12,500 nt of DNA from Baffinella frigidus (GCA_026770585.1 MU646725.1:184287-196786), one strand, 5' to 3'; counted from the first letter of the stretch, positions 1 to 6,360 are shown. The notes: generated from the sequence alone by a model not told the origin. Numbers and translations: made by a program.

Positions 1-35
1 AAACCCCAAACCCCAAACCCCAAACCCCAAACCAG
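1..35 (+). repeat. Telomere-like heptamer tract T1 (AAACCCC), 3' end of an intron
   Basis: Four near-perfect AAACCCC heptamers run from the window edge to AACCAG. The AG at 34-35 is followed directly by sequence open in one frame. The C-rich strand is on plus, as at a left chromosome end, but seven similar tracts inside the window have the same orientation and context, so I read this as the 3' end of an intron whose start lies outside the window. Confidence 0.7.
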
Positions 36-151
36 TGCCGCCACGCTCACCCGGGAGGAGGATGGGTTACCCGAGGCTCTCTCTCTCTCGCTCTCTCTCC
101 CTCTATCCTCGCGCGACCCCTTGTCATCGTACCGGGAGTACAGTGCGCTAG
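36..151 (+). CDS. Candidate exon 1 of gene A, partial, function unknown
   Basis: Directly after the AG of tract T1 the frame starting with one split-codon base at 36 is open for 38 codons. It begins AATLTREEDGLPEA, passes through a CT-rich stretch read as alternating Leu and Ser (about 76-112), and ends SSYREYSAL before G|GTCTGT at 152. One base is left over, and the next candidate exon (636) starts with two bases, so the phase fits and makes a Gly codon. The reading frame stays open into the following CCCTACT array, but that array has the look of an intron. No domain is recognised and the start of the gene is outside the window. The exon ends are inferred from splice-like dinucleotides only. 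Confidence 0.42.
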
Positions 152-635
152 GTCTGTCTCCCTGCTCCCGACACCCTACTCACTACGCCCTGCGCCCTAC
201 TCGTACTCCCTACTCCCTACAACCTACGCCCTACTCCCTTCTAACTACACCCTACTCCCTACTCCCTTCTCCCTACTCCCTACTCCCTACTCCCTACTCC
301 CGACACCCTACCCACTGCTCCCTACGCCCTACGCCCTACGCCCTGCTCCCTACTCCCTGCTCCCTACTCTGCTCCCTACGCCCTACACCCGGAACACGAA
401 ACTTTACACCCTACACCCTACACCCTACACCCTACACCCTACATCCCACACCCTACACCCTACACCCTACACCCTACATCCCACACCCAACACCCAACAC
501 ACCCTACACCCTACACCCCACACCCTACGCCCTACACACCCAACACCCAACACCCAACACCCAACACCCCAAACCCCACACCTCAAACCCCACACCCCAA
601 ACCCTCAACACTAAACCCCAAACTCCATACCTCAG
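152..635 (+). repeat. Heptamer array T2 (CTCCCTA, CACCCTA, CACCCAA variants), proposed intron 1 of gene A
   Basis: About 480 bases built almost entirely from 7-base units. Positions 165-370 are mostly CTCCCTA with CGCCCTA and CTCCCGA variants, 403-480 mostly CACCCTA, 481-565 mostly CACCCAA, and 566-625 CCCCAAA and CTCAAAC types. Each variant is locally homogeneous. The tract begins with GTCTGT after a coding-like segment and ends at CTCAG before another, so it has GT and AG ends. It contains no gene that I believe, although one frame stays open by chance because the 7-base units lack stop codons in that frame. Confidence 0.65.
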
Positions 636-691
636 GAGAAGCAATAGTCGCCAACGGCTCTGGAGGCGGGGCAGGGTTTTGTTACGGAAGC
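636..691 (+). CDS. Candidate exon 2 of gene A
   Basis: Follows the CTCAG at the end of tract T2. Two bases complete the Gly codon from exon 1, then the frame reads EAIVANGSGGGAGFCYGS. A Val-Gln pair follows and then a stop at 701, inside a hairpin element. Placing a donor at GTCCAG (692) and an acceptor at CCCAG (820-824) removes the element and keeps the frame. Gly-rich, function unknown. Confidence 0.4.
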
Positions 692-824
692 GTCCAGCCC
701 TGACTCCTGTTTTTGGACCTGAAGCGGATCAAATCGCCTCTACCTCACCCCCTTTTTTGATTTCGTACCCCCTTTTTAGACTTTTTTGGAGCGTAGAGGC
801 GATTTGAGCCGCTTCAGGGCCCAG
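692..824. mobile_element. MITE-like element L inside gene A, with 11-bp flanking direct repeat; possible intron
   Basis: Inverted repeats of 26 bp lie at 718-743 and 793-818 with one mismatch (CCTGAAGCGG... / ...CCGCTTCAGG). The 11-base word GAAGCGTCCAG occurs at 687-697 and again at 826-836, so it looks like a target-site duplication, though it lies some distance outside the inverted repeats. The interior is T- and C-rich. Removing 692-824, which has GT and AG ends, keeps the gene A frame open, whereas reading through meets a stop at once. It may be an introner-like insertion or simply an insertion that broke a gene. Confidence 0.6.
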
Positions 825-870
825 CGAAGCGTCCAGAGCTCGACGGTTGCGAAACTAGGGTTCTACTACG
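825..870 (+). CDS. Candidate exon 3 of gene A
   Basis: After the AG at 823-824 the frame reads RSVQSSTVAKLGFYY and ends with one base before GTCCGC at 871. The next candidate exon begins with two bases (GT) that complete a Gly codon. Without this donor the frame would continue to a stop at 900-902. Function unknown. Confidence 0.35.
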
Positions 871-1439
871 GTCCGCCAACCCAACCCCTCTTTCACGCTT
901 AATGACGCGGAGTGGCTTGGGGAGTTCACGTAACGACTTTGACGATTATTGACGCGTGAAGAGAGAGAAGCCCAGGCAGCGCCTGGCGCCCTCGTAGGCA
1001 CGGGGCCGTCCGCTGCAAGGCGGCGGCTCCATCACCACTGGGGGCAGGCTCCTAAAACGGGTGTGTCTTGGAAGAAGGTTAAGTTAAGTGGGCGACTACT
1101 TTAGACGTTCGTCTGAAAAGTCATTACGTGAACACCCTCTATTTCTGCTCCCCCCTCGCACAGCTCTCTCACCCTCTCACTCTCGCTGCTCTCTAGAACA
1201 CGGTGCGTGAACTCCCTCTCACTGCGCCCACCCCTCCTCGGCCGCAGGCCGTACTAAACCCCAAACCCCAATCCACAAACCACAAACCACAAACCACAAA
1301 CCACAAACCACAAACCACAAACCACAAACCACAAACCACAAACACCAAACACTAAACACTAAACACTAAACACCAAACACTAAACACTAAACTGTAAACC
1401 GTAAACCCCAAACCCCAAACCCCAAATCCTACACCCCAG
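871..1439 (+). repeat. Proposed intron 3 of gene A, ending in heptamer tract T3 (1253-1437)
   Basis: The first 380 bases (871-1252) are unique-looking, with a CT-rich stretch (1140-1195) and no gene I can support. From 1253 the sequence becomes heptamers: CCCCAAA, then about nine ACAAACC units (1270-1342), then AAACACT and AAACACC units, then CCCCAAA again. It ends at ACACCCCAG, directly before an open frame. The switch between locally uniform variants is the same pattern as in tract T2. Confidence 0.55.
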
Positions 1440-1545
1440 GTGCGTTGCCGCATGCATCAAGCGCGGGGGCAGAGCCAGAGGGTATGAGACCCAATGGCTC
1501 CAAGCCCGGGGGGCACAGCAACGGGGCCGACGCCGGCAACGCCAG
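1440..1545 (+). CDS. Candidate exon 4 of gene A
   Basis: Two bases plus 34 codons: it begins ALPHASSAGAEPEG and ends SNGADAGNA, with two bases (AG) left before GTCTTC. The composition (Gly, Ala, Ser, Pro, Asn) suggests a disordered or linker region. The exon runs straight into the first copy of a 54-bp direct repeat that starts at 1540. If the intron 1546-1718 is removed, AG joins G to make an Arg codon and the frame continues in the second copy. Confidence 0.42.
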
Positions 1546-1766
1546 GTCTTCCTTTGTCATCTGTGTTACTCTCAGCCTAGAGATGAGTGATCCGTGGAAC
1601 AGCCCCGCCGGCAGGCTCGTGAGCGCCCGCGTGACCGGTCACGCGGACGCCGAAGCCAACTGTCCGAGGTGACTGCCTTGCGTGTGCCGAGTAAGTTGCT
1701 CTAGAGCAGTACCGCCAGGTCTTCCTTTTTCATCTGTGTTACTCTCAGCCTAGAGATGAGTGATCC
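1540..1766. mobile_element. Repeat K (copy 1) between 54-bp direct repeats; proposed intron 1546-1718
   Basis: Direct repeats of 54 bp at 1540-1593 and 1713-1766 differ at one base. Between them, 1596-1683 matches 9725-9812 over 88 bp with one difference that I can see. It contains the 16-bp palindrome GCGTGACCGGTCACGC. The repeats carry the word CCAGGTCTTCC, so each copy offers an AG|GT proto-splice site. Splicing from the first GT (1546) to the second AG (1718) removes K and one repeat copy exactly and restores the pre-insertion reading frame. The removed length, 173 bp, is not a multiple of three. Confidence 0.7.
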
Positions 1767-1785
1767 AAATGTCTATGAGCATTAA
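1719..1785 (+). CDS. Candidate exon 5 of gene A, ending at a stop or at a donor near 1771
   Basis: Continues the frame after removal of repeat K: SSFFICVTLSLEMSDP, then NVYEH and a TAA at 1783-1785. The first copy of the direct repeat reads the same peptide with Val for the second Phe. A GTCTAT at 1771 could instead be a donor. The short hydrophobic run FFICVTLSL is too short to call a membrane helix. Function unknown. Confidence 0.38.
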
Positions 1786-2061
1786 GACGCCAGGTGTTGA
1801 CGGGGCATTGACTTTTTAGACCAGAATGTACATGGACGTGACCCCTACAACGGGGTTTCACACAAAACGGCGCATTTTCGTGAGATATCTGCCCGACCCG
1901 ACCCTGAACAAATCCAGGCCAACCCGAATTCTACAATACGTTTACTGGGCTCGCTAGTTGGCACTCGCCCAGACACACAAAGCAATCGTCCCTTGATCGC
2001 AGCAGAGCCTTCCTCCTGAACCGCAACCCCTCCCTGCACTCGTTCACTCGCTAGGTCTGCA
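1786..2061. other. Stretch with no supported gene
   Basis: Unique-looking sequence between gene A and tract T4. A possible short exon at about 2004-2052, between ATCGCAG and GCTAG|GTCTGC, resembles the exon 1 donor of gene A (GCTAG|GTCTGT), but it cannot be joined in phase to its neighbours with confidence. No element was recognised here. Confidence 0.4.
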
Positions 2062-2259
2062 CCATACACCCGAAACCCGGAATCCCAAACCAAAAACCCG
2101 AAACCCGAAACACAAAACACGAAACACGAAAGACGAGACACAAAACCCGAAATCCTAAACCCGAGACCCTAAATCCTAAACCCGAGACCCTAAACCCTAA
2201 ACCCTAAACCTCGAACCCCAAACCCCAAACCCCAAACCTCAAACCCGGAACTCGTGCAG
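2062..2259 (+). repeat. Heptamer tract T4 (ACCCGAA, CCCTAAA and CCCCAAA variants)
   Basis: Degenerate 7-base units: ACCCGAA and CACGAAA types at 2070-2160, CCCTAAA with CCCGAGA at 2160-2205, and CCCCAAA at 2212-2238. It ends with ACTCGTGCAG, directly before an open frame starting at 2260. Same orientation as all other tracts. Confidence 0.6.
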
Positions 2260-2336
2260 CGCGGCAACACTGGAGGCGTTGGTACAGCAAGTCTCGCACA
2301 TGCGGCAATACCTCGTCGACGTCCGGTGTGAAGCCC
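2260..2336 (+). CDS. Candidate exon with a diverged second copy at 2570-2643; function unknown
   Basis: After GTGCAG, one base and then AATLEALVQQVSHMRQYL, continuing VDVRCEA. A second copy at 2570-2643 reads ALVQQVSHVRQYLVDIRCQA directly after a TAG. In the 60 aligned bases I count seven differences: four fall at third codon positions and are silent, three at first positions (Met/Val, Val/Ile, Glu/Gln), none at second positions. That is the pattern of two copies diverging under protein constraint and supports this frame over the alternative phase-0 frame. The segment could be a short helix. The exon is interrupted at 2337 by an insertion flanked by a repeat of its own last 15 bases; after it the frame would continue to CGAATTCAG. 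Confidence 0.5.
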
Positions 2337-2436
2337 TACCCCCCCCCCCCCCCTAGGACCAGCATAGGGCCCTAGGCATGCGCCTGATGTACAGGGGTAC
2401 CTCGCTCATAAGAACCGTCCCCCCCCCCTAGGGCCA
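2337..2436. mobile_element. Rearranged element B fragment with 15-bp flanking direct repeats
   Basis: The word TCCGGTG(T/C)GAAGCCC is at 2322-2336 and 2437-2451. Between them lie a run of 15 C (2339-2353), the middle part of element B (CTAGGACC...CCTAGGCATG), then the left end of a second B copy starting CAGGGGTACCTCGCTC at 2392. The right inverted repeat is missing. The same arrangement recurs in the downstream duplicate (2638-2730), so the fragment was present before, or carried along with, the roughly 290-bp duplication. Confidence 0.6.
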
Positions 2437-2474
2437 TCCGGTGCGAAGCCCGAATTCAGTTAGTTTCCACCACG

Positions 2475-2569
2475 CCACGCAGCGGACTTCGAAGGGATTT
2501 TGACTAACCCTTAAGCGATAAGACCATACGACCCTACGGTAGGCAACCCGTAGGAGCATAGGGGGGTAG
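2475..2569 (+). mobile_element. Element C, partial copy (left part only)
   Basis: Starts with a changed left inverted repeat (CCACGCAGCGGACTTCGAAG) and continues with the internal motifs CCTTAAGCGATAAGACC and CTACGGTAGGCAACCCGTAG of the full copies at 4507 and 2774. It stops at GGGGGGTAG, directly before the second copy of the 2260 exon. The right inverted repeat is absent. Confidence 0.65.
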
Positions 2570-2773
2570 GCGTTGGTACAACAAGTCTCGCACGTGCGAC
2601 AATACCTCGTCGACATCCGATGCCAAGCCCTACCCCCCCTCCCTAGGACCAGCATAGGGCCCTAGGCATGCGCCTGCTGTACAGGGGTACCTCGCTTATA
2701 AGCCACGTGCCCCCCCCCTAGGGCTACGTCCGGTGCGAAGCCCGAATTCAGCTATCGCCTACCACGGAAGGGG
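2570..2773 (+). repeat. Second copy of the 2260-2465 segment (exon-like part plus element B fragment)
   Basis: Offset about 290-294 bases from the first copy. It holds the exon-like part 2570-2643, a C-run, the element B middle part, a B left end (2682) and CCGGTGCGAAGCCCGAATTCAG (2731-2752), after which the copies diverge. Whether this copy is a live exon or dead is not decidable here; its substitutions are conservative in the LEALVQQ frame. Confidence 0.6.
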
Positions 2774-2960
2774 CCACACAGCGGACTTCGTAGGGGGTTT
2801 TGAATAACCCTTGTGCGATAAGGTCTTTTTTGAATAACCCTTGTGCGATAAGGACCCTACGGTAGGCAATCCGTAGGGACATAGGGGGGGTGCCTACGGA
2901 TAAGGTAACGAAAAGGTGGCCCGATTTGGGCCGAAAATCTCTTCGTAGCCCGTTGTGTGG
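2774..2960 (+). mobile_element. Element C, full copy with an internal duplication
   Basis: Ends CCACACAGCGG(A)CTTCGTAGGG and CTTCGTAGCCCGTTGTGTGG, an imperfect inverted repeat of about 27 bp. Length is 187 bp against 162 bp for the copy at 4507; the excess is a tandem duplication of TTTTGAATAACCCTTGTGCG and neighbours (about 2798-2850). A degraded TACAGGGGTTACTTG follows directly at 2961, probably the scrap of an element B end. Confidence 0.75.
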
Positions 2961-3003
2961 TACAGGGGTTACTTGTGAACAAGGTCCACCACACCGGAAC
3001 CCA

Positions 3004-3122
3004 CAGGGGTAACTCGCTCATAAGAAACGTGCCCCCCCCCCTAGGGCCACCATAGGACCCTAGACATGGGCCTACTGTAGGGTCCTGGGGGGAGGCGGTT
3101 TCGCATGAGGGAGGTACCCCTG
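3004..3122. mobile_element. Element B, full copy 1
   Basis: Inverted ends CAGGGGTAACTCGCTCATAA and its diverged partner ending GAGGTACCCCTG, then TA on the right; the left dinucleotide is CA. Length 119 bp, with G/C runs inside each arm and the palindromic middle TAGGACCCTAGACATGGGCC. Four full copies and several partial ones lie in this window. No coding capacity; it must be moved by a transposase encoded elsewhere. Confidence 0.8.
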
Positions 3123-3154
3123 TATGGTGTTTCAGCACCACAGGTTGTATGGAA

Positions 3155-3306
3155 GAGCGCTGTCCCAGTTCAATATGGGCTCGTATATAGAGTGCCCCCC
3201 CCCGAAATTTCACAGGTGAATTGCATGGGGGGGGGTCAAAATTTACTGGTGAAAATTTGGAGGGGCCACTTTATCTACGAACACAAATTGAACTGGGATA
3301 GAGCTA
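3155..3306. mobile_element. Element E, MITE-like inverted repeat
   Basis: Arms of about 37-42 bp: left (from AGCGCTGTCCCAGTTCAATA) and right (ending TTGAACTGGGATAGAGCT) are complementary with roughly eight mismatches. The middle holds C- and G-runs and two related words, TTCACAGGTGAA and TTTACTGGTGAAAA. Single copy in the window. It abuts element B copy 1 with only about 30 bases between them. Confidence 0.6.
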
Positions 3307-3513
3307 GGAAGAGCGAGGTCCACCGAGACAAACGGCGAAAGTGGGGGACGTCTCGAAGCAAACGGGAACCTTTGTTGCCCAAGAGTTTTCTTCATCTTTA
3401 TTAACCTCTCAAAGTCCCTGTAAAAAGGTCCTATGCCTAGAGTGACGGTGGAGAATCGGGCGGAGTGCAAGCTGCGTGTACGTGGGAACAACACGAGACT
3501 CGATCAGATCCCA

Positions 3514-3562
3514 AGCAGAATTGCAGCACTACTGTCTCTGCGAGAATCGGAGCCGATGATTT
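3514..3562 (+). pseudogene. Exon-like fragment, first copy of a repeated coding segment
   Basis: Reads SRIAALLSLRESEPMI and then a stop. It matches 3698-3746, which reads NEIAAALSLRESEPVV, over about 43 bases. Differences are mostly silent or conservative in this frame, as expected for paralogous coding sequence. The stop directly after the shared part suggests this copy is broken or ends at an unrecognised splice site. Confidence 0.4.
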
Positions 3563-3676
3563 AATTTCGGGCCAAGAAAGAATATGTCCCGCTATCTTAG
3601 GCTCCCCACGCGGAAGGTAAGGGTGTATATGCTATGTTTGGCATCAAATGATGCTATCTTACGCCTTTTCATAGGG

Positions 3677-3789
3677 ACAGATTCTGGTATGGTCCGAAAT
3701 GAAATTGCCGCAGCACTGTCTCTGCGGGAATCGGAGCCGGTGGTTGATCGAGTGAATAATTTCCGGGAAGAGAAGCCGACCCTCCAGAT
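3677..3789 (+). CDS. Candidate exon, second copy of the LSLRESEP segment; function unknown
   Basis: Open frame that includes DSGMVRNEIAAALSLRESEP followed by VVDRVNNFREEKPTLQ. The frame is open from 3584 to 3958, but beyond this core the composition loses coding character and overlaps words found in other repeats (ACAGTCCCGTGTA at 3846 recurs at 6364). Charged and probably helical. I cannot set its boundaries, and the possibility that it is part of an old transposon gene is open. Confidence 0.35.
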
Positions 3790-3962
3790 TTGGAGCATCG
3801 TTGGGATCCACTTCCCTACCTCAAACACCCTACCCCGTGGGGACACAGTCCCGTGTAAAGCCATTCGGGCTATTTCCAGGGCTGAACGTTGCAGATCTTT
3901 GGTTTGCTGGCGACATTTGCTGAGCCCGCATCATGGACCGTCTGCTGACGGCATTTGATGTG

Positions 3963-4053
3963 CCCGAATCACGGACTGAGCAGGAGTGAGGTCGGCTTCC
4001 TGTCTTCGGAGGTGCGGGCAAACCACGAAACTTCGGAGACGATCAGGTCCAGT
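3963..4053 (+). repeat. Dispersed repeat, related to 5882-5975
   Basis: Shares CCGAATCACGGAC(T/C)G, GCAGGAGTGAGGT(C/T)GGC, AACCACGAAAC and CAGGTCC with 5882-5975 in the same order and orientation, with small indels. In both places it sits next to an element F copy, downstream of F at 5882 and upstream of F here. No gene seen. Confidence 0.6.
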
Positions 4054-4058
4054 CCACT

Positions 4059-4239
4059 CGAGAATGCTGGAGGGACCTTTTTACATGTGGGGTTGTAAAT
4101 GTTTGTACCAGGATAGGGTGCTCTAACCTCGTGACTGTGCTAATTGTGTAGAGTTACGTGACTAATCAACGAAAGTTACTACACAAATGCCCACTTCTAA
4201 AAGCACATCGGTTTTAAACAGGCCTCTCTAGCGTTCTCG
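4059..4239. mobile_element. Element F, copy 1
   Basis: About 181 bp with ends CGAGAATGCTGGAG and CTCTAGCGTTCTCG, an inverted repeat of 14 bp. It matches copy 2 at 5661-5843 along its length, at roughly 85 percent by eye. The interior is AT-rich with TGTGGGGTTGTAAAT and CATCGGTTTTAAA. No coding capacity that I believe. Confidence 0.7.
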
Positions 4240-4243
4240 TGTG

Positions 4244-4404
4244 GCTAGTGAAAAATCCCAGCCCGTATTTCATTCAAACAGGTTTCACCAAGTGGCTCCA
4301 ACATTTCACCAAATGGCTCAAATTCCCCGGGCGAAATAACATAAGACGAAACATATGAGGCCGAAATGGCTTGTGCGAAACACGGGCCAGCGATTTCCAG
4401 TAGC
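4244..4404. mobile_element. Element I, MITE-like inverted repeat
   Basis: Arms of about 28 bp: GCTAGTGAAAAATCCCAGCC at the left and GGCCAGCGATTTCCAGTAGC at the right, complementary with about five mismatches. The interior carries a tandem pair of TTTCACCAARTGGCTC words. It starts five bases after element F copy 1 ends. Confidence 0.55.
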
Positions 4405-4475
4405 AGATTCTCACCGGTGTTGACTCATCCTAGCACATCCTAAGTCACAGCCCTACCGCTCTTCTCTCATTTCAG

Positions 4476-4503
4476 CCTTTCCCACAAAGCCTGCCCGGCG
4501 GAG
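4476..4503 (+). CDS. Possible micro-exon
   Basis: A strong acceptor-like run (CGCTCTTCTCTCATTTCAG, 4457-4475) precedes 28 bases that end GGAG|GTACCA. Element C starts at 4507, three bases into the proposed intron. Two frames are open and neither can be linked to a neighbour, so this rests on splice signals alone. Confidence 0.3.
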
Positions 4504-4506
4504 GTA

Positions 4507-4668
4507 CCACACAGCGGGCTACGAAGGGATTTTAGATAACCCATAAGCGATCAGACCCAGGACTCTACGGTAGGCAATCCGTAGGGACATAGGGGGGGTT
4601 CCTACGGATAAGGTAACGGAAACTCGGCCCGAAATGGGCCGAAAATCCCTTCGTAGCCCGCTGTGTGG
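4507..4668 (+). mobile_element. Element C, intact reference copy with perfect 27-bp inverted repeats
   Basis: Ends 4507-4533 (CCACACAGCGGGCTACGAAG...) and 4642-4668 are perfect reverse complements over 27 bp. The interior has two more palindromes, CTACGGTAGGCAATCCGTAG and GGCCCGAAATGGGCC. Length 162 bp. No clear target-site duplication. The perfect arms make this the most recent-looking copy in the window. Confidence 0.85.
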
Positions 4669-4760
4669 CTGTAACTCCGAGACACTCAACGCAAATCTCC
4701 AGTGAAGTAGTTGCCATCCAGTTTGCCTCCCCTCCCGTCGACCTGTCCTCCTCAGAGTAT

Positions 4761-5060
4761 TCCTAGCTCTGCCACAGTCGGGTTGACGGACTATTCGCAA
4801 GTTGACATCCTGGGTTTGCGGTACAAATCCGTCAACTTTGGATCGCGCACCTGCCTCGCTGTGGGTGGGGGGTTCGGACGACTGGCCGGAGCAAGGCCTA
4901 ACCCCCAGGACGCTACACACCCTACACGCCCTACACACACACCCTTCCCCAACGTCGTCCTCGCCGTCTGCCTCCAGTTCCTAGCTCTGCCACACTCGGG
5001 CTGACGGACTCTTCTCAAGTTGACATCCTGGGTCTGCGGTACAAATCTGTCAACTTTGGG
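4761..5060 (+). repeat. 81-bp direct repeat (4761-4841 and 4979-5060)
   Basis: TCCTAGCTCTGCCACA...CAACTTTGG occurs twice, offset 218 bases, with a few substitutions. Both copies read KLTSWVCGTN(P/L)STL in one frame and hold an inverted pair, AAGTTGAC ... GTCAACTT. After copy 2 the frame runs GRKRAWAHEI to a possible donor, G|GTGAGC at 5088. Between the copies, 4859-4930 is related to 9489-9563 (GTGGGTGGGG, GGAGCAAGGCCTA, AGGACGCTACACACCCTAC). Coding is possible but not shown. Confidence 0.6.
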
Positions 5061-5159
5061 CCGGAAAAGAGCCTGGGCTCACGAAATTGGTGAGCTCAGA
5101 TCGGCTGAGACAGAGCTAGCATTCTTCTGAATTTCGAAATCTCGATGGTGTCGAATCTC

Positions 5160-5295
5160 ATACGGAAACGGTTTTAATTCAAAACTTTCTGGCCAGGAAA
5201 TTTACCACACACAATGATTTTTACTTGTAATATTAAAGCATTCGTGTAGTAATTTCATTGAATCCAATGGTTTTAAATTAAAACCGTTTCCGCAT
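5160..5295. mobile_element. Element J, AT-rich MITE-like inverted repeat
   Basis: Outer arms ATACGGAAACGGTTTTAATT and AATTAAAACCGTTTCCGCAT are nearly perfect over about 25 bp. The homology continues more weakly inward (GAAATTTACCACACACAATG against the complement of the right side). Length 136 bp, markedly more AT-rich than the surroundings. Single copy here. Confidence 0.7.
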
Positions 5296-5401
5296 TAAAT
5301 CGTTGGCAAGATCCCGCTTGATCACTGCGATCCCTTCAACGAAGTCCCTCCCACGCCAGGATGCTAGAAACAAAAAAATAATGGCGAAGTTTAACCGACA
5401 C

Positions 5402-5529
5402 ACCACGCCAGAGGGATCGAAACATCCACTTTTGACATTTTTCGAGGGAACCCCCTTGAATCCTTAAGTCAACCACGCCTGATCTTACGTGGATAAGGCG
5501 TCGGTTTCCCTCGATCAATCCGGCGTGGT
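5402..5529. mobile_element. Element A, copy 1
   Basis: 128 bp with inverted ends ACCACGCCAGAGGGATCGA and TCGATCAATCCGGCGTGGT. It matches copy 2 (12131-12258) along its length, including ACATCCACTTTTGACAT and GGATAAGGCGTCGGTTTCCC. A further half-end, CCACGCCAGGATGCT, lies at 5351. Long ORFs crossing this copy on both strands are read-through of the element and are not annotated. Confidence 0.75.
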
Positions 5530-5660
5530 CTGTCTCTTGCCCTGGCAATGCCACGTCATGGACACCGTTCGTGCGTGGAAGTTGACACATGCAAAAGTTG
5601 ACGGTGTCGGAGCGGCTGACACGGGGTACAGTAAGCAGCAACTCGTTCGTGCGTACCACT

Positions 5661-5843
5661 CGAGAATGCTGGAGGATCCTATTTATATGTGGGGTTGTAA
5701 ATATTTGTACCAGAATAAGGTGTTCCAACCTCGTGACTGGCCAATATATGGCTAGCTACGTGACCAACCAATGAAAGTTACTGCACGAATGCCCACTTTT
5801 AAAAGTACATCGGTTTTAAATAGGCCCCTCTCTAGCATTCTCG
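5661..5843. mobile_element. Element F, copy 2
   Basis: Same family as 4059-4239; ends CGAGAATGCTGGAG and CTCTAGCATTCTCG form a 14-bp inverted repeat. The flanks carry repeated CTCGTTCGT and GAAGTTGACAC words on both sides (5566-5590, 5641-5655 and 5840-5860), suggesting nested or rearranged insertions. The word GACACGGGGTACAGTA at 5620 also occurs in repeat M. Confidence 0.7.
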
Positions 5844-5881
5844 TTCGTAGAAGTTGACACGGGTGTTCGAATCGAGGCCTG

Positions 5882-5975
5882 ACCGAATCACGGACCGCGC
5901 AGGAGTGAGGTTGGCGCTCTGGCGTTCGAGATGCGTTCCAACCACGAAACCACCATGGCTATGCTCAGGTCCCCA
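5882..5975 (+). repeat. Dispersed repeat, related to 3963-4053 and 6320-6356
   Basis: First half matches 3963-4053. Its last part, GGCTATGCTCAGGTCCCC..GAGTCCCACCCCTG (5957-5990), recurs at 6320-6358. No gene seen. Confidence 0.55.
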
Positions 5976-6003
5976 TCCGAGTCCCACCCCTGCTGTCTCA
6001 CTT

Positions 6004-6153
6004 TTATCTCAGAAAACGAGTTCTAAAACTCGTTTTCTTAAGTCAACCCCCCTACAAATTCGTCAACTTATTCTTTACTCTTCGCATAAGTTGACAAATT
6101 CATAGGGGAATTGACTTAAGAAAACGAGTTCTAAAACTCGTTTGCTGAGATAA
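6004..6153. mobile_element. Element G, fold-back element with ACTT target duplication
   Basis: The 150 bp fold back almost completely: arms TTATCTCAGAAAACGAGTTC... and ...CTGAGATAA pair over about 55 bases, then more weakly to the centre. Each arm contains its own hairpin, AAAACGAGTT-CTAA-AACTCGTTTT. ACTT flanks it at 6000-6003 and 6154-6157. A related sequence at 6572-6603 (CTCACTTGAGCATATCCTGC) has the joined flanks with no insertion, so the ends and the 4-bp duplication are supported by an empty-site paralogue. Confidence 0.85.
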
Positions 6154-6360
6154 ACTTGAGCATATCCTGCTGCAAACCCTGCGTGCACTAGGTCCCGGCA
6201 CGGAAAATCGGTTTAGTCAACAGCCGTGGGACGCGGTACAGGGTCATAGTTTTTAATCGCTTATCTGGGGGAAAGGTTTGTGACAGGAACGGGCTATGCG
6301 CGTAGTTGTATGTATCCCTTAAGGCTATGCTCAGGTCCCCGTCGAAGTCCCACCCCTGGA

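Noticed and set aside
1-35. A real chromosome end (telomere) at the left edge
   Set aside because: The orientation would fit, but the tract is only 35 bases, uses CCCCAAA, and looks the same as seven internal tracts that end in AG before coding-like sequence. It cannot be excluded that the window is subtelomeric.
121-807. One long 228-codon plus-strand ORF
   Set aside because: Most of it is the CTCCCTA/CACCCTA heptamer array, which lacks stops in this frame by composition; the end runs through element L.
5336-5755. Overlapping ORFs of 130 codons (minus) and 88 codons (plus)
   Set aside because: Both lie across element A copy 1 and the left part of element F copy 2, which are non-coding inverted-repeat elements present elsewhere.
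5855-5885. A tRNA B-box-like word (GTGTTCGAATCG)
   Set aside because: The flanking bases do not form a T-arm stem, and no A box or cloverleaf can be drawn upstream.
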